Positions 1 through 11,880 of a stretch of 64,000 nt of DNA are shown in pieces. The notes below the pieces were generated by a model, which saw nothing but the letters and a program-made list of their open reading frames with translations, searched no databases and was not told the origin of the DNA. The stretch covers positions 7,006,280-7,070,279 of the forward strand of contig OU342821.1 in assembly GCA_910591455.2 (NCBI GenBank). The letters run 5' to 3'. Every line of letters starts with the position of its first letter. The first letter of the stretch is position 1. Source of the stretch: Pholis gunnellus. Lineage: Eukaryota; Chordata; Actinopteri; Perciformes; Pholidae. Position numbers and translations under genes: made by a program.

Positions 1-3000
1 AGGAAAGGTTTATTTTGCAAACCCTGCCCTGCCGCTTGCTTGTTTTCAGAAACTCAATCTTTGCTTTTACATTCTCTTGCACTGTTTGGATGTGAAAAGC
101 TCTCTTTGGTTTGATCACCGTTGCAGATTCTGCTCGCACACCCATGAGCCTCGTGATGACATCATGTGGAAAAATCCCAACTAGCAGCCCAAATAACCGT
201 AAAAGTCCTGGACACACAAGCAGAACCTCAGATATCACACTGTGCATCACCGAACCTGTGGGGTTTTTAGACTTGGTGAGAAAACGTTCACCTCAAGGTT
301 CATCCGTTCCTGGCTGTAGACATTTAAGGAGGGTTATGATGAGCCAAGCTGTTTTTGTTTTCTCTATGCCCAGAATAGTATGGTCCGTTCACTTTAAGCT
401 CAGTTTTCTGACCCTTAACTGTCCTGTGTTGGTTCACCCTCACTTCATAGTGTTGTTTCCAGAAAAAAAGCTCTTATAACCCTCTGTACACTATCTGCCC
501 AGAAAGAAGACAACAGATAGACAAAGTAAGCACCTAGCTCGTAAACATAGTGGAGCATAACGAGCCAGATATTTCCCTTAGGAGTTGTAGGAGACCAAAA
601 AGGAGCTAAAAGTTAATATTGGACAACTCGCCAGGTGGCCAGAAACATGCCGCATTATGACTGTGACTGCTGCACTGTATCTGCTGTCAAATGTCAACTT
701 AAAACGTATCAATATGTCAGGGTGGGTTCACGCCTAAAGGTCCGGTTCCTGAATCAAACCAATGCAAGGATGAGATATTGTTTAAATTTTCCCAGAGCTA
801 TGGGTCCCAACAGTCTGTCCGTCTCTCCCCACCACCAGGAGAACAGGAAGTTAACAATCGCTCTCCTACTGGCAAACTTGTGTGCAAGCAGTGGTGAGTG
901 AGACGGAGAGACCACAGTGTATGCTAGCTAGTTATTGATCATCTCATCTGTGGTCGTATTAACAGTAATTTCATCAACTTCTAGTTCACCAGTCACTAAA
1001 ACAGGAAAAAGGTGCAGGGTTAAGTGTGAGACGATGGCGCTCTGCAGAACTTTCACAAACTGTAAAGCAAAAATATTGAACAAATTGAAATGTCAGCCTG
1101 TCAGGTGGTCACCGAAGATATTATCCTGACACATGAAATATCAGGCACAAATGAATCAAAAATGTCAAACTGCCCGTGGCGCTCGATCCAGCGGTGATCC
1201 AGGTATTTCAGTGCTGGCCAAACCGTGCAATCCCCACATCCTGAACGGCTAGCGTGGCTAAACTATGGTTACTCCAAAGGGGGTGGGTGTTAAAGGGTTA
1301 ATAGAGGGAACAAATGAATTAGAAAAAGGAAAGGAAAAAGCAGTGCGTCATCCTCTCTAAAGCGCCCTGCTCAGGCTTGGGGTCATGCCCCTCTCTCTGA
1401 GAGCTCTTTGGCTCTAAACAGAGCTGAGTGTTAGGGTCGCGTAAACTCTCGGGGAGAAAAGGCTCTTTTGAAATGGGGATGAGCCACAGCTTCGGGTTCA
1501 ATCACCAGGATATCAAATGTAGCTAGTGTCCTCTCACGGAGCTAACGAGAGCCAAGCCACGACCTCTGACCTTAGTGTGCGAAAGTTCACCACGCTCATG
1601 TGAAATAAAGAGCTATTAACAGGGAGGTCATTGCTAATGAGGACCCCTGTCTGGATGTCCGAGGCAAGCACGGCCTGTGGAATGTGGACCCCTCATGTGC
1701 TCTGGGAGAAGTTAGCACCTCTCGCTCTCGTGACGCTGGATAGGGTGACATTGCATTACACAATACATTGCTTTTTAGGAATTTAGCAGGAACTGTGGGA
1801 GCATTAACGCAGTAGCTCATTACAGACATCATTTAGGAGTGCGAGGAGTAATAGCACCATTTTGAGACAAAAAACCCCAAAAACATCTTGATCCAGAGCA
1901 GGAAATCTTGACAGCTTCTGGCCAGATCTCTATGACAGTTGATGTGGATGATCATGTTTCCCAGCAGATGATTCCTAAAGCTAATGTTGACCTTCTTACC
2001 TTTCCTGTAGCGATATCATCAGGTCGTATATTTCTCTTCGACATACCCTTTGGCCTATGACAAGTTATCTCAAAAGCGGTTGCCCAGATTTCCACAAAAC
2101 ATGGCGTTGACATTCATGGTCCCCTGAGGTTGACAGATTATTTTGATGGCCCACCGACAATTCCTGTAGCACCACAATTGAGCCAAAATATCAACGTGTT
2201 CCAGCACTTTCGACAGGTCCTGCTGACTGAGTCCTTGTCCATATTATCTTTGGGTCGGGTCTGTGCATCTATATGTCTAATAACTGAGTGGATCCAAGCG
2301 GGCTCTCTTTCAGCTCCAGTCACAAGGTGCATCATAATCATTGCAGGAGGCGGACTGTGCAGGAAAAAATACATTTTGCTGCCCTGTTCGTTGATTGCTG
2401 AGCATTATGCCACCGCCAATATTGGTATTTTCTCTCTTTTAGGGTCTTTTCGGTCCAGTTTTTTGGGGGGCACTGGATGCATGTCGGATTTTTACTGGTC
2501 ATGGTCTTTGATGTGCACAAGACGTATCAAAATCTAAGGTGACCTGCTGCCCGAGAGGTTTATGGTGGTGGTTGATAGTGGTTCTCCTCCATTGTTTGTC
2601 ATTGCCCATCTCTCTCCCCTCATTTCTGGTCATCTATATCTACTGTCATCTCTCTAATAAAAGGCATAACAAAAAGATAAATGCCATGCTCCCCATGGAT
2701 GGAGGTTGAATCCTTTGAGTGCATTCACCTTTACAAAATCTTACTTAAGCTTCATCTTTAAGCCTGATGTCAAATTTGTGCTCAAGATATTCAATAATCT
2801 AAACAGGAAAATTGCCATGAAATGTGATACTCAACCTAATTGTGCCACCCTGTACAAGTACTACACTTTTGTATTGTGAGGTTGAATTAGCATTAGCGTA
2901 GCATTTTTTGTTTTTACGAGTGCATTTGTTGGAGGGAGTGCATGCATGACTCAACACATCCACATGTGCCGCCGCCGCTCCGGGCCTCGCGCGGTTATGA

Positions 3001-3764
3001 TTTAATTTGCTCCATCTGAATGTGGCTTCTGTCTATGAGCTAACTGGATTCCGAGTATCTCGTCGTGATTATTAGATTACAGTTCATTATCCTGTGAACT
3101 CACACCATCCTGTGCTGCAGGCATTCAAGCACTAGGAGGCGACGCAGGTCACATGGGGGCCTATGAGGTCTAGGAGCAGTGACAACGGGGATGTCATCTC
3201 TCCTTAAGCCATCATGGACACAAAAGTGAGAGCAACACTTGCAATGTAGATTGCAAATCCCATCCATTTAAAACGGTCTGCTGAAACTGTTAATCACTAT
3301 TAGCACATACAAATGACTATTTGCTTCTCTTAGTAACTGAAACCTAAAGTACTGAACTAACTCAGGGCGACAACAACAGCACATTGGCTTCCGAGAGAGA
3401 GATCCTGAAGATGAAAACTTAAGACGCTGAACTCTCGACAAGCTCGGCTCAGTGCTTATGTGTAAAGAGCTGCAATGAGCCGAAAAGATGACGACGATAG
3501 CCCGCCTTTAGGCAAAACAAACAGTGACGAGACGATTACAGTCAAGCAGGAGGCTCTTGTGCTAGAACTTTGACCAGGTCGGCCGTATTAACACAGAGAG
3601 AAAAACAAAGATAGCAAACTTCCGTCTTCACAGGAAACCACAAAGTTAGTTTCAGGCAACAAAACTAGGTTTAGAAGAGATAGTATGTATAGTAAGGTTT
3701 AGGAATAGCTCATGAAAACATTGTTGTTTGGCTTAAAATAACCACGGAAGTGGTTCTATATCTA

Positions 3765-3832
3765 TATATATATATGTTTGTGTGTTTGTGTATATATATA
3801 TATGCATATATATTTATATATTTTTTTACACA
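3765..3832. repeat. Impure AT/GT microsatellite
   Basis: Alternating TATATA and TGTGTT words run for about 65 bp and end in a short T tract. This is simple-sequence DNA. The small open frame that reads through it has no support as a gene. Confidence 0.85.
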
Positions 3833-4679
3833 CATCAGATACTGAACAGAGCTGCAAAAAGGCCAAAATAGTTCGTACTCAATCTAAAAAGTTTAGTTTT
3901 ACTTTGCCCATGAACTCTGAACACGAGGTACATATGCTATGTGTTAGCAAGTTAATCAAATTAAAATGCATCCTGTGGAGAACATAAATATCTGTGGCCA
4001 GTTTCATGGCAATCCATTAAATAGCTGTTAAGATATTTCAGTCTAGACTGAAGCGATGGGCCGAGCAACTCTTGCAGTTTGCACGCTCACCATGCACCCC
4101 GAACCACCCCTCTGCTAATTGTGCGCTGTACAAGACCTTAGCAACGTGGACAGGAAAGAAACAAACAAAGACGTTGCTAAAATCCAAACGGCGCGTTTCA
4201 TCCAAACCAAATCAATAATGACCTAATCTTTAGGAAACAGGTTTGCGTCTTCACAACCTCTGCCCTGTTGTTACACCTTCCAGATTCAGGTGTATTTAAC
4301 AGAAAACCCACAGCAACAGGGGTCCTCCATTCAGCTTGTAATGCAACTTCCAAAAGCAATTGGCTGAATTAGAGAGTCTTAGATGTCCATCTCCACGCCC
4401 CAGGGCAACTCTGACCAGTGTATCATCCAGTCTGTCTGCCGCTGTTGCGTCTGACGGTTGCCACATAATGGATAGCCGGGGGCGGCAGAGTAAACAGGGG
4501 GCGTGAGCTGTGTGCAGGGGAGGTCAGACATGCTGATTTATGGCCTCTGCGATAAATCACCCCCTCTTTCAGGAAGGAGGTCACCATCAGATCCTCCTGA
4601 CTGGGGAGCATCTGTGGATTCAGCTGTGGCCTCCGTGACCTGCAGGCTGTGCTGCCGACGCAGCCCGGAGCCTCAGTGC

Positions 4680-5120
4680 CAACCCAGCGCTCCTCCTACT
4701 CCTTCTCTCTCGTCTCCTCCTATACATTTCAGATTCCTTCTACTTCTCCCCTCCTTCGCCTCCCTCCCTCCTCCTCCTCCTACTGGAGTGCTTTTCCTTT
4801 GTCATTTATTTCCCGCTCTTCGTTCTCGTGTTCCTCGTTCTCCTCTCCCTCTGACATCTTTGTCCTCCTGCTTTTATTTCTCTTCGAGTTTCTCAAAAAC
4901 CTCTTTCTCCTCTTACACGTTTTACCCTGGCCTCCACCTTCTCGTCCTTTTTATAGCAGTTTTCGTCCCCCTCCCCCACTCTCCCCCTCCCTCCCCGCAT
5001 CCTCTTCTTACTCTATCACCTCTTGCTGCTCCTTCACCTTTCATTCCTCATCCTCTCTCACCATTCACAACTGCTCTCCTCTGTCACCTGTCACCTGCCT
5101 CCTCCCCCTCTCTCTCCCAC
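4680..5120 (+). repeat. Pyrimidine-rich low-complexity tract
   Basis: About 440 bp are strongly biased to C and T on this strand (CTCCTC, CCCTCC, TTCTCC words). The strand is open in two frames, giving Ser/Pro/Leu/Phe-rich translations of up to 209 codons. That composition follows from the base bias, so I do not call a gene. The opposite strand is correspondingly purine-rich and could adopt triplex structures. Confidence 0.8.
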
Positions 5121-6048
5121 TTAATTAGATAACATGCATTAAGGCTCACTCCGTCACCATTTAAGTGTCTGCGGCAAACACCTAAACAGGACCGGGTGAG
5201 AACAACCAACAAAGGGGGGATTTTTTACACAGCCTGTTGCCAATTAGGGGTGCATTCTTTTTCCGCCTGTGCAATTTCTTTGTATTATTTTAATATATTT
5301 ACTAAGACTGTAAATAAATGAATATCAAGATAAATTAGCCCATGATGCAGTTCATCTTATCCGTCCATTTCTTTTCTTCAATAAGTCCTGGTGGCAGGCT
5401 GTTCTGACACTTGTTGCACATGTCTGGAAAACACTATTTGGGGATTGAAAGTGTGCATTCATCCCTCAAGAAGACGGCGTTGTGCATGGCGAGAAATATT
5501 AAATACCGTAGTCTGATGCTGCCACCTCAACAAAAACATCGCTGACTGAATGACTTTGGGAAAACTTCTAAACTTCTGAGATAAGATAATTTCTGTAATA
5601 AATTACCGCCGACTTCATTTGTTCAATCATATCGCGTTGGACTGGAACTAATGTGAGACGTTCAAAGGCGGGAAAGATAAGCAGGAGGCCACTGCGGCAG
5701 GCATGAAGAAAGTCTTGCGTAGAATCACACCGCTGCAATTGTGTCTTGTGTTGTGGCGCTTGAGTGGTGAGCTTCAGCTAAGTAACTTAATAATGCGTCT
5801 TTTAATTTGAGTTTGTCTCTGTCTCTGTCAGTCTCTCTCACGCGGCGTGTGTCCAATGAAACAGTGGCCTACTGCAGATTTCACACCTGCTTTTCCCAGA
5901 TGTAAAATTTCAAAATGCAATTTGCTCTGCCATGGGGGTCTGTCTGCAGTGATGAATCAGTTGCTGAGGGCATTTGTATAAACTTCATATTTTGCACATC
6001 TGAACAGGAACGCCTTAAGATACATATTGAATGAGACCAAAACATTAC

Positions 6049-6140
6049 GGCTGTGTTCCAAATCGCATACTAACGTAGTGCGTAGCAGATACTCCACCAG
6101 TATGAGAACGATTAAGTGTGCCATTACCAGCACGCTGCTC
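6049..6140 (+). mobile_element. Possible end fragment of a fish DNA transposon
   Basis: The segment opens with GGCTGTGTTCCAAATCGCAT followed by ACTA. From memory this resembles the terminal sequence of a common non-autonomous transposon family in fish genomes. The matching inverted end is not visible nearby, so this would be a solo or truncated end. The assignment rests on recall of the motif only. Confidence 0.4.
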
Positions 6141-8570
6141 ACACTGAATCATCACGTCACTGTGGTGATTACGACGGAAAATTAAAATGAATAAATATTT
6201 TAGTGTTAAATATGTGTTCTACAGTACATTTAATAAGTGAGCTCATCTTTTTCCTCATAATTGAAAAGTAGCGTCATCATTTGTAATTATTTTAAGTAAC
6301 TCATTATTTAAACCGGCCGCCTCACAGTCTGTGTTTTTGTTTTTTTGCGCTGTAACCACTCGGCTCCCAAGGTGCTCAGCAACGGCATATGACGGGGCGT
6401 CCATTTCTGATAACAAGGGCACATCTGGACCAGCTGTCAGGTGGATTAGACACTTAACTTTTGTTGGTTTTAATTTGCATTTCTATCGTATACTACACAG
6501 ATTTACGGTACAGGGGTGTGTCGCTCAGGTTAAAGTCTGGCCTCCTGTATCCTCGCTCATGTTTCACATCGATGTAAAATAGAAGAAGGCGCAGGATTCC
6601 CTCCTTGCGCACCTAGCTGAGTCAACAGTGGCATCAGTGCTGCCACAGGTGGCCGAGAGGCTACTTTGCAGATTAAAAAAGGCCGTCCTCCCCGAAGAGA
6701 AACGGCTGTGTAGGTCGTCTGTGCAAACAGCTTATTACCACCCGTAAATATTCCTTATTTATTATTTTTCATAATCTTTTCCTTGACATGAAGTCGTTTT
6801 GTTCCCGTTTCAATTCACAATGTTAACCACGTGTTTAATACTGCAACGTGTGCCCGCCGCTGGTCCCCTCCAAAGGGGGTCATATAAATATCCATTTGGG
6901 AGTCATTTGCAAACGACCTATTCTGTCGTTTAGATATGAGGACGTGTGGGATTAAAGCGGTTGTCTCATTTACGTTATCTTACATTCCGTGATGAAGTGC
7001 TGCGACGGTTCTGTAACGTTGCTGTTAAAGATAATATTCCCTTTACTCACATTTGTGGAGGCTAATTGGGGTCCAAATCAAGAATAAGGGGGCAGTCCGA
7101 AAAATCAGTTTGTAAACCTCATGGTGTGTTCAGTCCCAGCCACTCAGCCACTAACACATTGAAAGTAGCACTCCGCGATCAATGTCCCTCATCAGTATGT
7201 AGCGGGGTGATCTCTCTGCCTCTCTGTCCCATTCCCCACCTCTCTCATTATCCCACATTCAAACACATATGGACACAACGAGGCTGATGGGAAGCATTCG
7301 CTCGGTATTCACGCTTTTGTGTTTTTCCTGCTGGATGCCGCATGTCTGACAGTGCTGGTATGCGCATGTGATGTTGGGATACGGAAAAAGCCGAAATCAG
7401 TGTTTGTTTGTCTGTTTGTGTGCGTCACCAGACCCTGTCATTCCATTACAGGTCACGCTAATCTAATCATCCAGCTGTGAGCCCAGTGTGCAGGCGTTTA
7501 TGAAAGGGACTGTGGTGCTGCAGCACAGACCTCAGTCTGTCACCACGTTACCTTTTGCTCTATGACAAGCTGTGTCTGGGCCGACTCTGATAGCCTGCAG
7601 CTGTTTCCCCAGACTGATTACTGTGGGAGTGAGCGGCCTTTGCTCACCATGTGGACACCTCACCAGCTCCGGTTAGGCATGCACGTGTAAACAAGGGGGT
7701 CACTTCGGGTTCTGTCTGAAAAACCCGGGGGGACGTCCAGGTGTGATGGAGGACAGAGGCGTCTCAGAGATAAAGCCGTTATCAGAGTGACTTACAGGAC
7801 TGGACAGGCGACGCAGCTCTCCTCCCTGAAATCATATTGACAGGAAACGCGACTCCCTCGGATGAACTGTGAGGCGTTTCGTCTGGTTTATCATTCCCGG
7901 GCCCCGCTTGGCAGTTGATACAGATTTTCTCAGGCTCAATCAGCTGAGCGGCTTGAGGGTAAAAGAAATCAATACTTTTCATTTTTAACACAAGAGGCAA
8001 TATCGACCGCCTGAAGCGGCCTCTTCAGTGGGCACGGAGATGCTTTCTGCGCCGCGATAAGAGGCGTATTATTTTAATCATCATCATCTTTCATCCGCTC
8101 CTCTCTTATCTGTCGCCGTTACACAGGAAGATGGGTGAGGAGAGGGGTGGCAAGGTGGAGTGCGTGCGGAGTCACGTTGGGTTGACTCATCTCTGATCTT
8201 TTTTTTTCTTTTATATGCTCTTTGTTGAATTAAAGCTGCAGCTAATAGGATGACATGCTATGCCAGGTTGTGAAAACTCAAAGCTGCACGCAAGACGCTC
8301 ATTTTAAGTCACTGATGTGTAAGCAATAATACACAGCAAGGTGTCATGCTTTTGCATATAAAAAGGTGCGGGTCCATGTGCGTTCTTTTCTGGGTTTGTT
8401 TTTTTTCAAATGGAAACATCCACTCAGCAATTAGCAAAGAGCAGTGATGGGGAAGGAAGCAAATCAGTAAGGTTATGATTAATGTGAACAGTGTCACTAG
8501 CTGAGTCAAGAGTTAATTTAGATTTATTTTAAATCGGGGCTGTGCGTGTATGCTCCCGTGTTGTGCGTGG

Positions 8571-8834
8571 TGTTTTTGTGAATGGAGTCTGGTGGCTTTG
8601 AGGACAGCGATATAAGGTCTTCAGCTCCCCATAGAACAGGACTGTCTGAAGGCAAGGTAAAGCAGCTGTGGACATGAGCAGCAGCATAACCAAGTTTAGC
8701 AACCTAAAACACGTTCAATTGTACGCTGCATCTAGAATATGTTCAACTGCTTTACCTTGAAAGCCCTTTCCGACAGGGAATTGCAGCCATTATATCGCTG
8801 TCTTCAAAGCCACCAGACCACATTCGCAAAAACA
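8571..8834. repeat. Fold-back (long inverted repeat) element
   Basis: The left arm (about 8571-8668) and right arm (about 8745-8834) are reverse complements with scattered mismatches and small gaps. They surround a loop of about 76 bp. In the best block, 8589-8614 pairs with 8791-8816 with 25 of 26 bases complementary. The pairing resumes at the inner end, where AAGGTAAAGCAG pairs with CTGCTTTACCTT, and continues at the outer end, where TGTTTTTG pairs with CAAAAACA. The structure is typical of a hairpin-type miniature element or a local inverted duplication. An open frame at 8739-8960 crosses the right arm but is not credible as a gene. Confidence 0.85.
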
Positions 8835-11734
8835 GTCATTTTTACCTCGGAGAACAGGAAGGTTGCTGGGCTACCGCTGCATCGATTGGATCGTTTGTTT
8901 GAGTTATTGTGGGACCTTTGGATCCAAAGTAAAATGGCGCCCACACAGCCATTTCTTTAGAGCAAGTTTGTCCAAACTTTGAGCATGCCGCCGGCCATCT
9001 AAGTCACTGTAGGTATACACACCGACTACAGGTAAGGATATACGTATATATATATGTAGAACGTCGTCTTGTGGAAATCTAGTTTAGGTCACGTGGGAAA
9101 ATGTTTTTGGAAGGACTTGTGGAGAATAGCATTGTTCGGCAAAATGTGATGCTCAGATTTGATTACATGAGGAACACCACTGGGAAGCTACTGAATGATA
9201 CAATAACCTAAAAAATAAAGAAATAATGGACCTCCTGCAAGGAACCCGCCCCGCTGCAGTGCCGTTCAGCAAGGCATTGAATGCCCTCCAGGTGTGTGAA
9301 GAATACTTTCAGTGTCACCATCAGCTGTGCCGACAGAGAGACGTGTAAACACACAGAGGAGCCACGGGACAATGTAACGGCCTTATTATCATGAGAAAAA
9401 CATCAATGTATGTATTCATGACCACGTCCATACTCACACGGTGATGAAGCTGTAATGTTAGAAAATGAATCATGTGATCTTGTACCCTGATGGAGATCAG
9501 AGCAGCCGCGTTCCATCACAGAGAAAGAAACAAACTGGATATTGTAATTTTATTCATTGACCAAATTGGCAGATGAAATACAAACCATATTCATAAAGTG
9601 GCAATAAGAGGCAGAGGCAATACAAAGCTAATGGCTCTGCTAGCGCAGCAGGGTTTATTATTTCACTGCAGTAATAGACTCTCAAGGACAAACTATTGTT
9701 CAGAACTGGCCATTATGTTTGCAGAAAATCACATAATTATTCTGAGAGATGAAATGATGTGAACTCCAGCCTGGATATTTCTGCATTTAAAGTTTTCACG
9801 GTCTTACAAGTACTGGATAAACACCACAATCCCATAAAACCCATTTCAAAACATTACTTTTTTTTTGGTCAAAAGGCAGCAGCTCTAAAACATGACGTTT
9901 GCATTGCCATAAACTGATGCATTGAAAATGTACAGAACACACGTGGCAATACTAATAGCCCTGAAACGTTGAAAATGGATCGATTGATTCAGAAAATGAA
10001 TCTTCTACATCACACATTCTCTTGTTCCAGCTTCTGAAATGTGAGGATTTTCTGCTTTTTCCTCTGTTTTAAAAGATTGAAAATTGAATATTTTGGGGTT
10101 TTGGTCTTTTGTTATGTATTAAATATTTGACAAGAAAACATTTGATATTGAAATGACAATGTTTCGCCCAAAATACTAAGACGGCTGAACGCGTTTCATT
10201 TGAAATGAGTTAAAAGCGTCTTTGGAAAAAATATGAAAAAAATACAGAATACCAAAAGAACAGACTTTGGGAAGTAAACGTCTATGAGAGTGTGTGTTAG
10301 TATACAAATGAAATAACATTTCATGATAATGAGTAAAGTTTTTTCAGTTATTTTTCTAATTGTTGGTTTATTTTTATGCTTTACACAATTTAATCTGATG
10401 AGACTCTTTGGGGTTCCATACATATAGTTGGCCAGTTATGGTAACAATGACTACTCTGTGATCAGGTTGACAATGCTGCTGCTCTCCTTGAAATTCACAG
10501 ACGAATAGTCAGTCGGCCGTACTGCAGCCTCTTTATTGTGAGAATGGGTGTCATTGAGAAACAGCTGAGTCCTCTCGCATTATCGAAAGACAAAGAAGGT
10601 ACTTCAGCCGCATATAGATGTGGCTCAAGGGAGTTGTAACAGGAGAAAACAGATAAAAAAGATGACTCATTTGGTCCTTTGTTTTCCACCAAGTTGACAA
10701 GAGAGACTAATTCCATGGGCGTGATTGTCATCATCACCAGTTGATCGTGCCTTGACCTCGTCCTCATCGCTCCATAAGACGGAGCTTTCACCCTGGAGGT
10801 ACAACGATTTGAAAACGCTGCAGTTACGATGTTTTAACAACAGCCAACCTTCCTTTGTAGATGAAATAGATTGAATTCTGTTCTCTGTGACCCAGTGAAC
10901 TTCAGTCCATTATGGAAGTCTTTTGTTTTCTCATGACATGGTTACAATAACCAGGCACCTCAACGCTGTGGAACGCTGATTACCTTGAGCTATCACTACC
11001 AGCTCCCATTCAACTTTTCTATGAGTCACGTCAGCCGCATCCATTCTGTGACACAAACCAGGGCCTGAGAGGAATTTGCTCACTTTGTATACTCCTGCTG
11101 TCAGGTAAACGTCAACGTCAACTGGTCTGTTTCTGTTGTGTCATTTTCAGATCGCTGATTTGCTTTCTTGGGCCAAAACGTGGTGAAGGTTTCTTCAACT
11201 CTTAACTGTAATCTTTCTGTTGAAACATGAACGATAAAACCGCAAAGATTTCAGAGAAGAGGCCTCTCCTGGCCCCTGCTTCCACTCCAGGCAGCCCATG
11301 GCAGATTTACCCAATAAACCTGGCTGACAATTCACCAGTGAGGGCTTTCAGGATTCTAAAGGAGATTAACTAAACAAATACTTCACCTCTAGAGGCTAAA
11401 TCTGTCTTCAAGGAGACTGGGGAGGGATGAGCCTCTGTGTGGGGAAATAAAGGCAATGAATGAGACCAAGGTGTCCGTTTGTGACAGCAGGGTGATCCGA
11501 TAGCTACTGAGGGCATCATGTGACATGGAAATCACACACTTCATCTTTACAGCAATCAATGCGTCGCTCACTGTTGAAGTGTCCTTGAGCAATATAGCTG
11601 CAAAAAACTGATTTGCTGCCAGGAGCCTCCACTCCTTTGGTATGTATGACCTTTACTGAGTAATACATGAAAATAAAGTATTTAGTTTGCTTTGCAAAGT
11701 GCTATGAAACTCTAAAACCTCAAATTGTCATCTT
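8835..11734. other. Upstream intergenic DNA, nothing recognised
   Basis: The stretch is AT-leaning unique-looking sequence without recognisable exon, RNA gene or repeat. The short open frames on both strands have no family resemblance. Confidence 0.5.
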
Positions 11735-11880
11735 TATACATTGATTAACGTGTTGAGCTTTAGAGGTGTTGGAGAGCCGGTGCTAGCTTCTTCCCCTGTT
11801 TCCAGAATTCATGCTAAGCTAACTGGCTGCTAGCTGAAGTTTCGTATTCAACGGACAGACATAAGATCTAACTCTCCCAA
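11735..11880 (+). repeat. Fragment of an abundant teleost dispersed repeat
   Basis: The stretch runs from an ATTAACGTGTTGAGCTTTAG word, through a CTGTTTCCAG word, GCTAAGCTAACTGGCTGCTA and ACGGACAGACATAAG, to CTAACTCTC. I recall this succession of words from a very common repeat of percomorph genomes. It also shares words with the reverse complement of 49228-49345 in this window. Both ends look truncated. Family class not verified. Confidence 0.6.

Larger units (their letters stand above)
1..8570. other. Upstream intergenic DNA, no gene seen
   Basis: No exon, RNA gene or intact mobile element is recognisable on either strand here. Open frames are short and without domain-like composition. Apart from a pyrimidine-rich tract, an AT microsatellite and a possible transposon-end fragment listed separately, I see nothing. 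Distal enhancers of the downstream ephrin gene could lie here, but they cannot be told from background without alignment to other fish. Confidence 0.6.

Noticed and set aside
4503..5132. 209-codon open frame, Ser/Pro/Leu-rich
   Set aside because: It lies in a pyrimidine-rich low-complexity tract that leaves two frames open at once. No domain, splice context or codon bias.
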